Position numbers and translations under genes: made by a program. Shown piece after piece: positions 36,407-49,916 of a stretch of DNA of 64,000 bases. Source of the stretch: Pseudomonadota bacterium. Its GTDB lineage: Bacteria; Pseudomonadota; Alphaproteobacteria; Rhizobiales; Devosiaceae. Positions within the stretch are counted from its first letter, which is position 1. Every line of letters begins with the position of its first letter. The notes below the pieces were generated by a model. That model was given only the letters and a program-made list of their open reading frames with translations. It was not told the origin of the DNA and searched no databases. Location of the stretch: positions 62,001-126,000 of the forward strand of contig JAEYXQ010000160.1 of NCBI GenBank assembly GCA_023431205.1, read 5' to 3'.

Positions 36407-36556
36407 CTAGAGGGTGTTGGCATGATCACGAGCAATGCGGGTGATGTCCGTGCGGGCAATGCCCAGATCGTTCAGCTGACGATTGTCGAGCGATGCGAGT
36501 TCACGGACGGTCTGCTGGTATGCAGCCCACTTCTTGAAGGTCTTGCGAATGTCCAT
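36407..36556 (-). CDS. DUF1127 small protein, 49 aa
   Basis: ATG 36556 follows AGGAGA on the minus strand. MDIRKTFKKWAAYQQTVREL and then LDNRQLNDLGIARTDI is the DUF1127 (YjiS-like) pattern: a basic helix followed by an L-D-x-x-x-L-x-D-(L/I)-G-(I/L) motif. Short DUF1127 proteins in alphaproteobacteria have been linked to RNA and phosphate or carbon metabolism, and several are RNA-binding. It has its own terminator and stands between trmFO and a second similar small gene. Confidence 0.85.
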   Translation of the reverse strand: MDIRKTFKKWAAYQQTVRELASLDNRQLNDLGIARTDITRIARDHANTL

Positions 36557-36699
36557 TTGATCTCTCCTGTCGTTTACAGGGCTATAATTAGGGCAGCGAC
36601 GCAGGTTTGAGCAGTGGGGCAAATCTCAAGCAGGCCATGCGTTCCGTGCAGGGCTTTAACCGAGCGCGTTCAGGTTCGGTTAAGGCTGGTGGCCAAACG

Positions 36700-36726
36700 A
36701 AAGCCGCCGGATGGCAATTCGGCGGC
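36700..36726 (-). terminator. Terminator of the 50-aa gene at 36755-36907
   Basis: GCCGCCG / CGGCGGC (36703-36726) forms a 7-bp stem with a 10-nt loop. On the minus strand it is followed by TTTCGTTT. Confidence 0.65.
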
Positions 36727-36754
36727 CGAGGGTCGCTGCAGGCGGAAGAGAGGC

Positions 36755-36907
36755 TCAGCGCTCAAAGAGCGATCGGGTCATCTTGGAGAAGTCGGGGCCG
36801 GAAATCCCCAGAAGATCGGCATCACGTGTGGACGGAACGTCCATTTCCCGCAGCGTCTGCTTGACGTCGACCAGGCGCCTGATGCGCCAGACGGCACGTA
36901 CGAACAT
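36755..36907 (-). CDS. DUF1127-like small protein, 50 aa
   Basis: A 50-codon frame from ATG 36907 to TGA 36755 encodes MFVRAVWRIRRLVDVKQTL and then TRDADLLGISGPDFSKMTR. The basic N-terminal helix and the D-x-x-x-L-G-I-x-x-x-D-F end match the DUF1127 layout loosely. AGGGAAA lies 8 nt upstream of the start and a terminator follows the stop. It is on the same strand as the DUF1127 gene 200 bp away, so the two are probably diverged relatives expressed as separate units. Confidence 0.6.
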   Translation of the reverse strand: MFVRAVWRIRRLVDVKQTLREMDVPSTRDADLLGISGPDFSKMTRSLFER

Positions 36908-37123
36908 GGCTCAGTTTCCCTGCTGCTGGTGGCAATGCCGGGAAGATGGGCTGATTTGACCCCCTGCGCCATGTCTGACAGGTCAAGAGCAACATGCGTC
37001 GAGCGCATGGCTATTTAACGGAACTGACATAAAGAAGCCGTCGTGCCTCTCCAGTAGCAGCCGAAATCCGGTTGGATTCCGTTACCGCTGGGAGCCGAAT
37101 TGCAGATCCATGCAGACAATCTG

Positions 37124-40018
<2,895 letters not shown>

Positions 40019-40183
40019 CATCGGGTCCGCAATTGGCTCCGCGTCTCGGTGCCATGGGCAGCATCGTGACGTCAGGGGCGTAATCATTCGAGTAGGGAAA
40101 CGCAGAGATAAGCTCCGCGGCCCCCCGGTGCAAGCATCGTACCGGCGTGAACGCGGTTCGTTCCGGTCACAGCCGCGTGCCGG

Positions 40184-40198
40184 GAACATAGTGGGAAC
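40184..40198 (-). promoter_or_regulatory. LexA (SOS) box facing uvrA
   Basis: On the minus strand GTTC-CCACTAT-GTTC (plus strand GAAC-N7-GAAC, 40184-40198) matches the alphaproteobacterial LexA operator GTTC-N7-GTTC. It lies 166 bp upstream of the uvrA start. Confidence 0.8.
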
Positions 40199-40333
40199 GA
40201 GCCGGAGTAGGTCAAGCCCCTAAGCTCACGATTGCTCCTTCTGTCGTGCCGCCAGGTCGAGCCGGTCTGTCACTGCGGCAGTGCTGCTGACAATCAGTGT
40301 CAGCAGGGTCAGGACTTGACGGGCTTTCGGTGA
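40199..40333. other. Central part of the 455-bp uvrA-ssb divergent region
   Basis: The whole region runs from 40022 to 40476. Apart from one LexA box near each side no gene or other operator was recognised. Both promoters must lie here; clear -35/-10 elements were not identified by eye. Confidence 0.5.
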
Positions 40334-40348
40334 GAACATAATGTGAAC
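40334..40348 (+). promoter_or_regulatory. LexA (SOS) box on the ssb side
   Basis: GAAC-ATAATGT-GAAC (40334-40348) is a second GAAC-N7-GAAC operator, 128 bp upstream of the ssb start. Together with the box at 40184 it makes the uvrA-ssb divergent region a two-operator SOS control region. Confidence 0.78.
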
Positions 40349-40476
40349 ATCGACTGGTGCTCGACCTGTTCAAAAGCGCAGTTTGGCCGCGCCACGGGCC
40401 GAAAGACGCTGTAGAACGGGTCGGACGGAAGCGCCCCCGCCCAGACGGCGCGGGCTGAATTGCGAGAGGTGAAGCG

Positions 40477-40986
40477 ATGGCAGGCAGCGTCAACAAGGTG
40501 ATTTTGGTCGGCAATCTCGGCAACGACCCGGAAGTGCGCAACCTGCCGAGCGGCGGCAAGGTCGTGAACCTCTCGGTGGCGACCTCGGAGCGCTGGAAGG
40601 ACCGCAACTCCGGCGAACAGCGCGAGAAGACCGAGTGGCACCGCGTGGTGATCTTCTCGGAAGGTCTGGCGCGAGTCGCCGAGCAGTATCTGCGCAAGGG
40701 CTCCAAGGTCTATATCGAAGGACAGTTGCAGACCCGCAAGTGGCAGGACCAGTCCGGCCAGGACAAGTACTCCACCGAAGTGGTGCTGCAGAACTTCAAC
40801 TCCTCCATGGTGCTGCTCGACGGCCGTGGCGAGGGTGCGGGTGAGGGCGGCGGCTATGGTGGTGGCGGCGACGGCGGCTTCCGCGGCGTCCGCGACCAGG
40901 GTGGTGGTGGCGGCGGCGGGCGTCGCCCGGCCGCCAACGCGCCGGCGTTTGAACCCGGCGGCATGGACGACGACATCCCGTTCTGA
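40477..40986 (+). CDS. ssb: Single-stranded DNA-binding protein, 169 aa
   Basis: The OB fold occupies residues 1-112 ([20 protein letters not shown], then [20 protein letters not shown] with one base of context, WHRVVIF and [18 protein letters not shown]). A glycine-rich linker (115-155) leads to the acidic tip MDDDIPF, which recruits repair and replication partners. The start follows GAGAGGTGAAG. A strong terminator follows. LexA control is predicted from the upstream box. Confidence 0.97.
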   Translation: MAGSVNKVILVGNLGNDPEVRNLPSGGKVVNLSVATSERWKDRNSGEQREKTEWHRVVIFSEGLARVAEQYLRKGSKVYIEGQLQTRKWQDQSGQDKYSTEVVLQNFNSSMVLLDGRGEGAGEGGGYGGGGDGGFRGVRDQGGGGGGGRRPAANAPAFEPGGMDDDIPF

Positions 40987-40996
40987 GGAATTCTAG

Positions 40997-41024
40997 AGGG
41001 GCCGCGCTGCGGCCCTTCTTTTTT
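40997..41024 (+). terminator. Terminator of ssb
   Basis: A 9-bp stem (AGGGGCCGC / GCGGCCCTT, one G-T pair) with loop GCT is followed by CTTTTTT. Confidence 0.88.
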
Positions 41025-41106
41025 GGCCCAGACAAGGTATCGGCTGGTCGCTGCCGCAAGGCGCGAAACACTTGCGTGGGGCTCGGCGCACCCTCACCCT
41101 CATGGA

Positions 41107-41185
41107 CCTCATGGTGAGCCTGTCGAACCACGAGGTCGCGGCCGCAGTGCTTACGACCTCGTCCTTCGACAAGCTCAGGATGAGG
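41107..41185. repeat. REPIN-like element, copy 1 (79 bp)
   Basis: Two 29-bp arms, 41107-41135 and 41157-41185, lie in inverted orientation around a 21-bp spacer. Each arm is itself a hairpin: the left is CCTC-A-TGGT ... ACCA-C-GAGG and the right (as its complement) CCTC-A-TCCT ... AGGA-C-GAGG, around a central AGC(C/T)TGTCGA. It lies between the convergent ssb and 41356 genes. Confidence 0.85.
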
Positions 41186-41264
41186 TCTACCGATGCATCG
41201 GTAGATGCGGCCTACTGAAGCATTGAGGCATGAGGTCTACTGACGCATCGATGGATGAGGTCTA
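41180..41264. repeat. Three copies of ATGAGGTCTA with an 18-bp palindrome
   Basis: ATGAGGTCTA occurs at 41180-41189, 41230-41239 and 41255-41264. The first copy runs into the perfect palindrome CTACCGATGCATCGGTAG (41187-41204), and the second into a decayed version (CTACTGACGCATCGATGG). It looks like a partly degenerate extension of the adjacent REPIN-like element. Confidence 0.65.
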
Positions 41265-41307
41265 GCGGCAGCCGGCGCCAATATGCTGGCGGCGTCGCGC
41301 CTGAACG

Positions 41308-41331
41308 AAAAAAGGGCGGCCGGAGCCGCCC
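41308..41331 (-). terminator. Terminator of the exported-protein gene
   Basis: On the minus strand GGGCGGC-TCCG-GCCGCCC (41331-41314) is followed by TTTTTT (41313-41308). Confidence 0.88.
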
Positions 41332-41355
41332 TGAATACGCATCCCTGAGCCAGAC

Positions 41356-41880
41356 CTATCGGCTGAACGGCACTTCGGCGTGCAGGCTGTCGCCGCTTTC
41401 GACGTAGACGACGTCGAAGGTGACGTCGATGGCGCTGCCGTTGAGGTTGATCTGGGCGCTGATGTTGAGGTCCTTGCCGGTTTCATCCTGGTCGCGTTCG
41501 CGCAGGTTGAACACCAGGCCGTTGCCGCGCTTCTGGCCGACGGCAATGCCGGTGAAGGTGGCATTGGACGTCATCGCCGCCTCGTAACGGCGGGAGGATT
41601 CCACATAGGCGATGGTGCCGGCAATCGAGAGCTGGCTGCCCGCCAGGGTGCAACGGCCGCTGTAGTTGACCTTGTCCTGGTTGCCCTGGGTCAGGCTCAG
41701 GCGGCAGACCACCGTCTCGCGATTGGCGCCGACCAGCACACCGCGGCCGCGCCATTCGCCGATATAGGATTGAATCAGCGCGACCTCGGCAGGGCCGGCA
41801 AAGGCGGGCACGGCGAAGCCGCCGGCCAGCAACAGACCGACAAGCGCGGCAGCCCGCGTCAGGGGTCGGAAAAGGGTCAT
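41356..41880 (-). CDS. Exported protein of unknown function, 174 aa
   Basis: ATG 41880 (MTLFRPLTRAAALVGLLLAG) gives a signal peptide cleaved near residue 28 (AFA-GP); GGAGG lies upstream. A longer in-frame reading exists but has no signal and no ribosome site. The mature part is beta-rich (IGEWRGRGVLVG, LSLTQGNQDKVNYSGRCTL, YVESSRRYEAAMTSNATF) with two cysteines at 59 and 77, which may form a disulfide in the periplasm. Similar short exported proteins are common in rhizobia but have no known role. Confidence 0.75.
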   Translation of the reverse strand: MTLFRPLTRAAALVGLLLAGGFAVPAFAGPAEVALIQSYIGEWRGRGVLVGANRETVVCRLSLTQGNQDKVNYSGRCTLAGSQLSIAGTIAYVESSRRYEAAMTSNATFTGIAVGQKRGNGLVFNLRERDQDETGKDLNISAQINLNGSAIDVTFDVVYVESGDSLHAEVPFSR

Positions 41881-42062
41881 CGGAAAAGGCCTCCAGTCCA
41901 AATCATGCCCCCCGGCAGATCCGTGCCGGAAACCGGTAGCAGAAACCATCAGCGCCACGACTGTCGTCGCCATAACGTGAACGGCGGCAGTGCCTTGCGT
42001 GTCTGCAGAATCACCTAGCCAATCTTGTAATCGGCGCCGCAGGAGCGCCGCAAGCGGCACCC

Positions 42063-44456
42063 TCACGTGCGAAGCTCCCGCGCTCCATCGGTACCGCCCT
42101 CGCCAGTCGCGGTGTCGCCCGTCGGATCGTCCGGGGTGGGCGCGTGATCGGCGGTGCGCACGCGGATCTTGCCGAGCGGCGCGAAGAACTTGCCACCGGC
42201 CGCCAGCAATGCCGGCAGGATGAACAGATCGCCGATCACCGCAAAGCCCAGTGTCGATACGAACAGGGTGCCGAACAACGCCACCTGCGGCAGTTCGGAG
42301 AAGGTGACGATGATCACCCCCGAGCACAGGATGATGGTGGTGGCGACGATGGCGCCGCCGATGCGCTCGAGCGTGTGCTTGACGGCCTCAAGATGCGGAC
42401 GGCCTTCCTCACGCCGCGAATGCAGGTAGTGGGAGAGGAAGTGTACCGTGTCGTCGACGGCGATGCCGAAGGCGATGGTCAGCGCGATGACCGTGGTGAG
42501 CTGCAGTCCCGCCCCGGTGAACCAGAGCCAGCCAATGGTGCCGAGCACCGGGAACAGGTTCGGGATCGCCGACGCAACCGCTACCCGGTAGGACTGGAAG
42601 GCAAAGCCGATCAGGGCGATGTTGACCAGCACCGAGATGGTGAGGTCGAGCTGCAGACCCCAGACGATGTCGTCGGTCGCAAAGGTGGTGAGGATGCGGA
42701 AACCACCCACTTCGGCATCGGGAATGCCCGCGGCGGCGAGATCGGCCTCGAGGTCTCTCACCATGTTCTTGAGCGCGTCGGATTCGACGATGGTCGGCAT
42801 GAAGCCGGTGATCAGCGCCTGCGAGCCGTCATCGGTAACGAAGCGCTTGCGCATGAACGGCCCGACGGCCTCGAACACCTCCTCGCGGGTGAACCCGGCA
42901 TCGGTGTAGTTGGTCATGCTCGCCGCCGAGATGACCTTGTTCTGGCCGAGATAGGACTCCAGCACCTGGTGGACGGTGCGGATCCTCTCGTAGTCCTGTG
43001 GCCCGACATTGGGATCCATCTCCGCCAGCGGCACCCGGATATAGAGCGGCGCCACGCCCCCGACGCCGCTGTCGATCTGCTCGGCAGCGGTCAGAGCCGT
43101 GGAGTCCTTCGCGACGAAATCCTCGAACGAGAAATGCGGCTTGATCAGCCCGTAGGGGATGAACAGCAGGATGGTGACGACGATCGCGGCGATCGAGAGC
43201 GGACGGCCGAAGCGGCTGGCGAGGAACCAGCTCAGCGGCAGCGGCGCCGTCAGCACCAGGCTCGAACGCTTCGGCGCCTTGAAGCCGAGCCGCACGGCGA
43301 ACTTCAGCAGCAGCGGCAGGAAGGTCATCAGGCAGACAAACAGCAGGAAGGTGCCGATGGCGCCGGCGGCCGAAAATTCGCGCACGCCCTGGCCCGGGGT
43401 CAGCGCCAGCGAGGCGAAGCTGACGAAGGTGGTCAGCATGGTCAGCGCCGCGGCAGGTCCGACCAGCTTGACGGTGGCGTCCACCGCCTTGTTCGGCTCC
43501 ATGCCGTCGCGCCAGTAGGCCAGCCAGTTGAAGACGAAGAACATCGACTCGGCAAACGAGATCACCAGCACCAGTGTGGTGACGATGATGGTGAGGAAGC
43601 TGAATGAGCCGAACAGCAGCAGGATGATGCCCATCGACCACATCACAGCCAGGAACGGCGTCGCCGCCACGATGAGCGCGCCCCAGAACGAGCGCAGCGC
43701 AAACAGCGCGATGATGGCGCCGAGCCCGAAGCCCCAGACGGTGAACTTCACCTGGTCGTCGACCGCGGCGTTGAGCATCTCCGAGGTCCACACCGGCGGG
43801 CCGGTGATCTCGATGGCGACGTCCGCGTTCTGGAACGGGGCGATGGTGTTGCGCAGGCTGGCGATCATCGCCTTGGCGCCCTGTTCGCGCACCAGTTCCT
43901 GATTGGGGAACATGATCAGCACCACGCCGGTGAGGTCCGGGGTAATGAGGTTGCGCATCATCGGGTCGTTCTGCTGCAGGTCCGACAGCGCCAGCGCCAC
44001 CTCGGCGAAGTCCTGCATGCCCTCGGGCACGGCGGGGACGGAGCCGCCGTCTTCCGTCGGCTTGCGCAGGGTGAAGGGCGACATGGTGCCGACGGCGAAC
44101 TCGTTGAGCTCGAGCTCGAAGGCGAGTTCGCGGATCTGCTCCAGCACTGCCGGGTCGGTCAGGCGGGGCGAACTGACGAGGACGTAGATGTCGTTTTCGA
44201 AGGTGCCGAAGGTTTCCGACAGGTGCTCGTAGGCGTCGTAGTACTGCCCGGAATGGGCGTAGACGCGCAGCAGGTCGCCGTCGACATTGGCGCGCGGAAC
44301 CTGGGTGAAGCAGAGGATGCTGAACAGGAGGACGAGGATCGCCACCAGGCGCGGGAAGCGCAGCGTGGTGAGGCCGATATGTTCGAGGCCGAAGCCGATC
44401 GAGCGGTCATGGACGAAGTGCGCCCACAGGCGCTTGACGATAGACCCCTCAGCCAC
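42063..44456 (-). CDS. RND/MMPL superfamily permease, 797 aa
   Basis: The start is GTG 44456. The architecture is two repeats of one helix, a large periplasmic loop and a five-helix bundle (first repeat about 30-410, second about 430-770). Markers are FALRSFWGALIVAATPFLAV in the first bundle and IAFGIAVDDTVHFLSHYLH in the second, the latter being the RND helix 4-type motif with paired acidic residues. Members move lipids, hopanoids or drugs; the substrate here is unknown because there is no adjacent adaptor or lipid gene. The tail (RTADHAPTPDDPTGDTATG) is disordered. Confidence 0.85.
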   Translation of the reverse strand: MAEGSIVKRLWAHFVHDRSIGFGLEHIGLTTLRFPRLVAILVLLFSILCFTQVPRANVDGDLLRVYAHSGQYYDAYEHLSETFGTFENDIYVLVSSPRLTDPAVLEQIRELAFELELNEFAVGTMSPFTLRKPTEDGGSVPAVPEGMQDFAEVALALSDLQQNDPMMRNLITPDLTGVVLIMFPNQELVREQGAKAMIASLRNTIAPFQNADVAIEITGPPVWTSEMLNAAVDDQVKFTVWGFGLGAIIALFALRSFWGALIVAATPFLAVMWSMGIILLLFGSFSFLTIIVTTLVLVISFAESMFFVFNWLAYWRDGMEPNKAVDATVKLVGPAAALTMLTTFVSFASLALTPGQGVREFSAAGAIGTFLLFVCLMTFLPLLLKFAVRLGFKAPKRSSLVLTAPLPLSWFLASRFGRPLSIAAIVVTILLFIPYGLIKPHFSFEDFVAKDSTALTAAEQIDSGVGGVAPLYIRVPLAEMDPNVGPQDYERIRTVHQVLESYLGQNKVISAASMTNYTDAGFTREEVFEAVGPFMRKRFVTDDGSQALITGFMPTIVESDALKNMVRDLEADLAAAGIPDAEVGGFRILTTFATDDIVWGLQLDLTISVLVNIALIGFAFQSYRVAVASAIPNLFPVLGTIGWLWFTGAGLQLTTVIALTIAFGIAVDDTVHFLSHYLHSRREEGRPHLEAVKHTLERIGGAIVATTIILCSGVIIVTFSELPQVALFGTLFVSTLGFAVIGDLFILPALLAAGGKFFAPLGKIRVRTADHAPTPDDPTGDTATGEGGTDGARELRT

Positions 44457-44570
44457 TCTGCCCCGACTCCCCCGTCACACCGACAAATGCCGCGGTTTCT
44501 ACGGGTTTGTGGGGACTGCGTCCAGCGGTCGCAGGTGCGCGGTGCCGCCGGACGCGCGTCGGTAGCGCGA

Positions 44571-45446
44571 TCAGCCTTTCAGGCGACCCGCATTGGCGGC
44601 GAGAAAATCGGCGAGCGCCTGGGGCTTGCGGTCGGTGAAGCGCTCCACCGTGTCTGTGACGATGTCGTGGTGGCCGGCGGCGGCATCGAGGTCGAAGGCG
44701 ACCAGCAACTGCGCCATGAAGGGCGGCAGACCAGCGGCGGTGAGGCCGCCAAGCAGTTGCTCGCCGCTGAGGCCGACCCGCTGAACCGGCTTGCCCGCGA
44801 GGTCGGAGACGAGTCGGGCGACCTCCTCCTGCAGGACCGGGGCAGGGCCGGTGACGTCGAGCACTTCCTTGCCTGTGGCGGTCAGCAGGGCGCCCGCGGC
44901 GGTACGGGCAGCATCGGCGCGCGTGACGTAGTTGCGGCCGCGACTGCCGGTAGCGTCGAACATCTGGCCGCTGGCGAGGGCAGGGGCCGCGGCGTCAATG
45001 GTGACATCGGCATAGATGTGGTTGCGCAGGATGGTGAAGTCCACGCCGGACGCAGCGATCGCCACTTCGGTCCAATAGTGGTCCGCAATGCCGCCGACGC
45101 TCCCGTTCGGCCGCGGGTTGGGGGACGAGGTGTAGACGATGTGCCTGACCCCAGCCTCCCGCGCCGCGGCAACGGCGTGCGCCTGGTGCTCGCGGCGGTT
45201 CGGTGCGACGGTGCTGATCAGCAGCATCCGGTCGACGCCGGCGAGGGCCGTGGCGAGGTCGGCTGCGTCGAAGTCGACCACCCGGACTTCCGCCCCCTTG
45301 GCAGCGAGATCGGCCACGGCAGCGGTGTCGCGCGTGCCGGCAATGACCCGGGTTGCTCCGCGCGCCAGGAGTTCCTCCACAGCAATGCGTCCGAGATGCC
45401 CGCCGGCGCCGGTTACCAGCAGGGTCTGGTTGCTGAAGTCAGTCAT
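44571..45446 (-). CDS. NmrA-like NAD(P)-binding oxidoreductase (QorB/YtfG type), 291 aa
   Basis: The Rossmann loop is TGAGGHLGRIAVEELLARG near the N-terminus, followed by VVDFDAADLATALAGVDRMLLIS. The catalytic Y-x-x-x-K of classical SDRs is absent; YTSSPNPRPN and HYWTEVAIAASGVDFTILR follow the atypical NmrA-like subgroup. In Escherichia coli the homologous quinone oxidoreductase ytfG is divergent from an HxlR regulator, ytfH. The same arrangement is seen here with the gene at 45581, so quinone or electrophile detoxification is likely. Confidence 0.82.
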   Translation of the reverse strand: MTDFSNQTLLVTGAGGHLGRIAVEELLARGATRVIAGTRDTAAVADLAAKGAEVRVVDFDAADLATALAGVDRMLLISTVAPNRREHQAHAVAAAREAGVRHIVYTSSPNPRPNGSVGGIADHYWTEVAIAASGVDFTILRNHIYADVTIDAAAPALASGQMFDATGSRGRNYVTRADAARTAAGALLTATGKEVLDVTGPAPVLQEEVARLVSDLAGKPVQRVGLSGEQLLGGLTAAGLPPFMAQLLVAFDLDAAAGHHDIVTDTVERFTDRKPQALADFLAANAGRLKG

Positions 45447-45580
45447 CGCATTCTCCTATGCCAATCTTGATGCACGTTCACGTAGAGAGTAAGTCTCTGT
45501 TGGAGAGTGCTACCTAAGCGGCAAAAGCTGGATGGGGAAGGAGGCACTTTCTTTCTCTCAGGTCACCCGGAGGTAACCCG
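45447..45580. promoter_or_regulatory. Divergent control region with inverted repeat AGAGA-N5-TCTCT
   Basis: The 134 bp between the divergent oxidoreductase and HxlR genes contain AGAGA-GTAAG-TCTCT (45484-45498) and a further GGAGAGTG at 45502-45509. This is the best candidate operator for the HxlR protein. GGAGGT (45570-45575) is the ribosome site of the regulator. Confidence 0.45.
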
Positions 45581-45985
45581 ATGCTCGGACCCAATGACGA
45601 GGCGGCAGTGTTCGTGGAGCGCTGGAACGCCGCCCCGACCGACACCACTGACGGCTGCCCGGTGCGTCAGGTGCTCGACAAGGTGGGGGAGAAGTGGAGC
45701 GTCCTGCTGGTGATGACGCTGTCGAGCGGGCCGCGCCGCTTCAACGAGTTGCGGCGACAGGTTCCGGACATCTCGCAGAAGATGCTGACCCAGACCCTGC
45801 GCGACCTGCAGCGCTTCGGGCTGGTCAGCCGCACCGTGTTCGACACCAACCCGCCGTCAGTGGAATACCGGCTGACCGAACTCGGCCAGTCCATGATCGT
45901 GCCGCTCGGCCACCTGATCCGCTGGGCCAGCGAGAGTTATGGCGAGATCGCTGCGGCCCGCGAGAAGTTCGACGCCGCGGCCTGA
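45581..45985 (+). CDS. HxlR family transcriptional regulator with one cysteine, 134 aa
   Basis: The winged-helix HxlR core runs from C26-P-V-R-Q-V-L through [20 protein letters not shown] and [20 protein letters not shown] to [10 protein letters not shown]26 is the only cysteine and occupies the position of the redox-sensing cysteine of YodB, QorR and HypR. A disulfide or adduct at C26 would release DNA and switch on the divergent oxidoreductase. It starts at ATG 45581 behind GGAGGT. Confidence 0.88.
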   Translation: MLGPNDEAAVFVERWNAAPTDTTDGCPVRQVLDKVGEKWSVLLVMTLSSGPRRFNELRRQVPDISQKMLTQTLRDLQRFGLVSRTVFDTNPPSVEYRLTELGQSMIVPLGHLIRWASESYGEIAAAREKFDAAA

Positions 45986-46004
45986 GCCGCAGCCGTTCGA
46001 CGGG

Positions 46005-46146
46005 CTAGCCCTTCCTGAAGCCAAGGGCGGTGAGGCAGAGATCGAAGGCCATGGCCGCGGTCTCGCGCCGGGCGGCGAAGGCGAGGCCGTCCAGAGCACC
46101 GGACATCATCCGCACGGCGACATCCACCGTCTCCGCCGTGGTCAGG
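46005..46146 (-). pseudogene. 3' remnant of a TetR family regulator
   Basis: Read on the minus strand the last 46 or so codons encode TTAETVDVAVRMMSGALDG, then FAARRETAAMAFDL and CLTALGF, ending at TAG 46007-46005. This is like the C-terminal helices of TetR regulators. The DNA-binding half is missing: upstream the sequence becomes the N-terminal coding region of a PQQ dehydrogenase on the other strand. The junction near 46147 is a deletion scar. Confidence 0.6.
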
Positions 46147-46915
46147 TCGCTTGCACCGCGCATCCTTGCGGTGTTCATCGCCCTTGTGGGCCTTGCGCTC
46201 ACCTTTGGTGGCATCCAGCTCGTCGCCCTCGGCGGCTCCTTCTACTATCTCATCACCGGGCTGGCCTGCCTGGCCAGCGCCTGGTTCATCTTCACCGGCA
46301 GCCGCCTCGGCGTCTGGATCTTCGCTGCCATGCTCGCCTGGACGCTGGTCTGGTCGATCTGGGAAGTGGGTTTCGACGGCTGGTCGCTGATGCCACGGCT
46401 CGTTGGGCCGCTGGTGATTGGCCTCTACTACACCGTCTCGATGGCGCTCGCCGCCCCGCAGATGGGAACGCCCTTCGCCGTCACCAACCAGCCCCTCATG
46501 TCGCCGCTCGGCGTGCCCTGCCAGCGTCCGCCTTACGGCATGCTGACCGCAGTCGATCTCGACACGTTCGAAGTGCTGTGGGAGCAGCCGGTGGGCACCG
46601 CTGCCAACTCCGGTCCGCTCGGCATCAAGTCGGGTCTGACCTGGCAGCTCGGCGCCGATGACCGGCGGCACGCTGGTCACCAAGACGGGCGTCGTGTTCT
46701 TCGGCGGCTCGCAGGACGGCTATATCCGCGCCGTCGACATGCAGACCGGCAGGGAACTTTGGTCGCACCAGATGCCGAACGGCGCTTCGGCGACGCCGAT
46801 GAGCTGTGTGAGCCCGTCGGGCAAGCAGTTCATCGTCATCGCCGCCTCCGGCGCCACCGAAATCTACGGCAATCCCGGGGCCTACCTGCTGGCCTACGCG
46901 CTGCCCGACTAAGCG
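46147..46915 (+). pseudogene. Remnant of a membrane-bound PQQ-dependent (glucose-type) dehydrogenase
   Basis: Residues LAPRILAVFIALVGLALTFGG and the following helices (46150-46420) are the N-terminal membrane domain of Gcd-like dehydrogenases, without a start codon. The frame then jumps from near VIGLYY (46432) straight to the C-terminal propeller (LMSPLGVPCQRPPYG, LTAVDLDTFEVLWEQPVGT), so roughly 500 of about 790 residues are missing. Near 46650 the frame shifts by loss of two bases in a GCGC run; the end continues as TGGTLVTKTGVVFFGGSQDG to YALPD and TAA 46913. Three lesions make it non-functional. Confidence 0.85.
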
Positions 46916-46927
46916 CCTGATCAACAA

Positions 46928-46956
46928 GGGCGGAGCCGGCACTCCCGGCTCCGCCC
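46928..46956 (+). terminator. Hairpin after the dehydrogenase pseudogene
   Basis: A perfect 12-bp stem (GGGCGGAGCCGG / CCGGCTCCGCCC) with a 5-nt loop lies 13 bp after the pseudogene stop. No T-run follows. It probably was the terminator of the intact gene. Confidence 0.55.
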
Positions 46957-47080
46957 CATCCTGCGACATTCATGCTTTGGGCGGCCTGCGGCTCTCCACA
47001 GCTGAAGCAGCCGAAATCCTCGCAATTCGGGGCCGGATCACCTATCTAGGTGGTAGTCAGAACAAAGCAGAATCACCTCA

Positions 47081-49840
<2,760 letters not shown>

Positions 49841-49845
49841 GAAAG

Positions 49846-49873
49846 GGGGCGCTGCGGCGCCCCTTGTCATTTC
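49846..49873 (+). terminator. Terminator of gyrA
   Basis: GGGGCGC-TGCG-GCGCCCC (49846-49863) is followed by TTGTCATTT. Confidence 0.75.
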
Positions 49874-49916
49874 CGGCGCCCGGTGGCTTGCTCGTGTGTC
49901 GGGGAGGGGAGGACTC

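Noticed and set aside
42144..43607. Open frame of 487 codons on the plus strand
   Set aside because: It is antisense to the RND permease; the translation is Gln/Glu/Arg-rich without structure.
46030..46920. Reading 46030-46920 as one intact 296-residue membrane protein
   Set aside because: The first 40 residues are antisense to a TetR remnant, the middle joins two distant parts of a PQQ dehydrogenase, and the last 80 residues are in the wrong frame compared with the C-terminus at 46658-46912.
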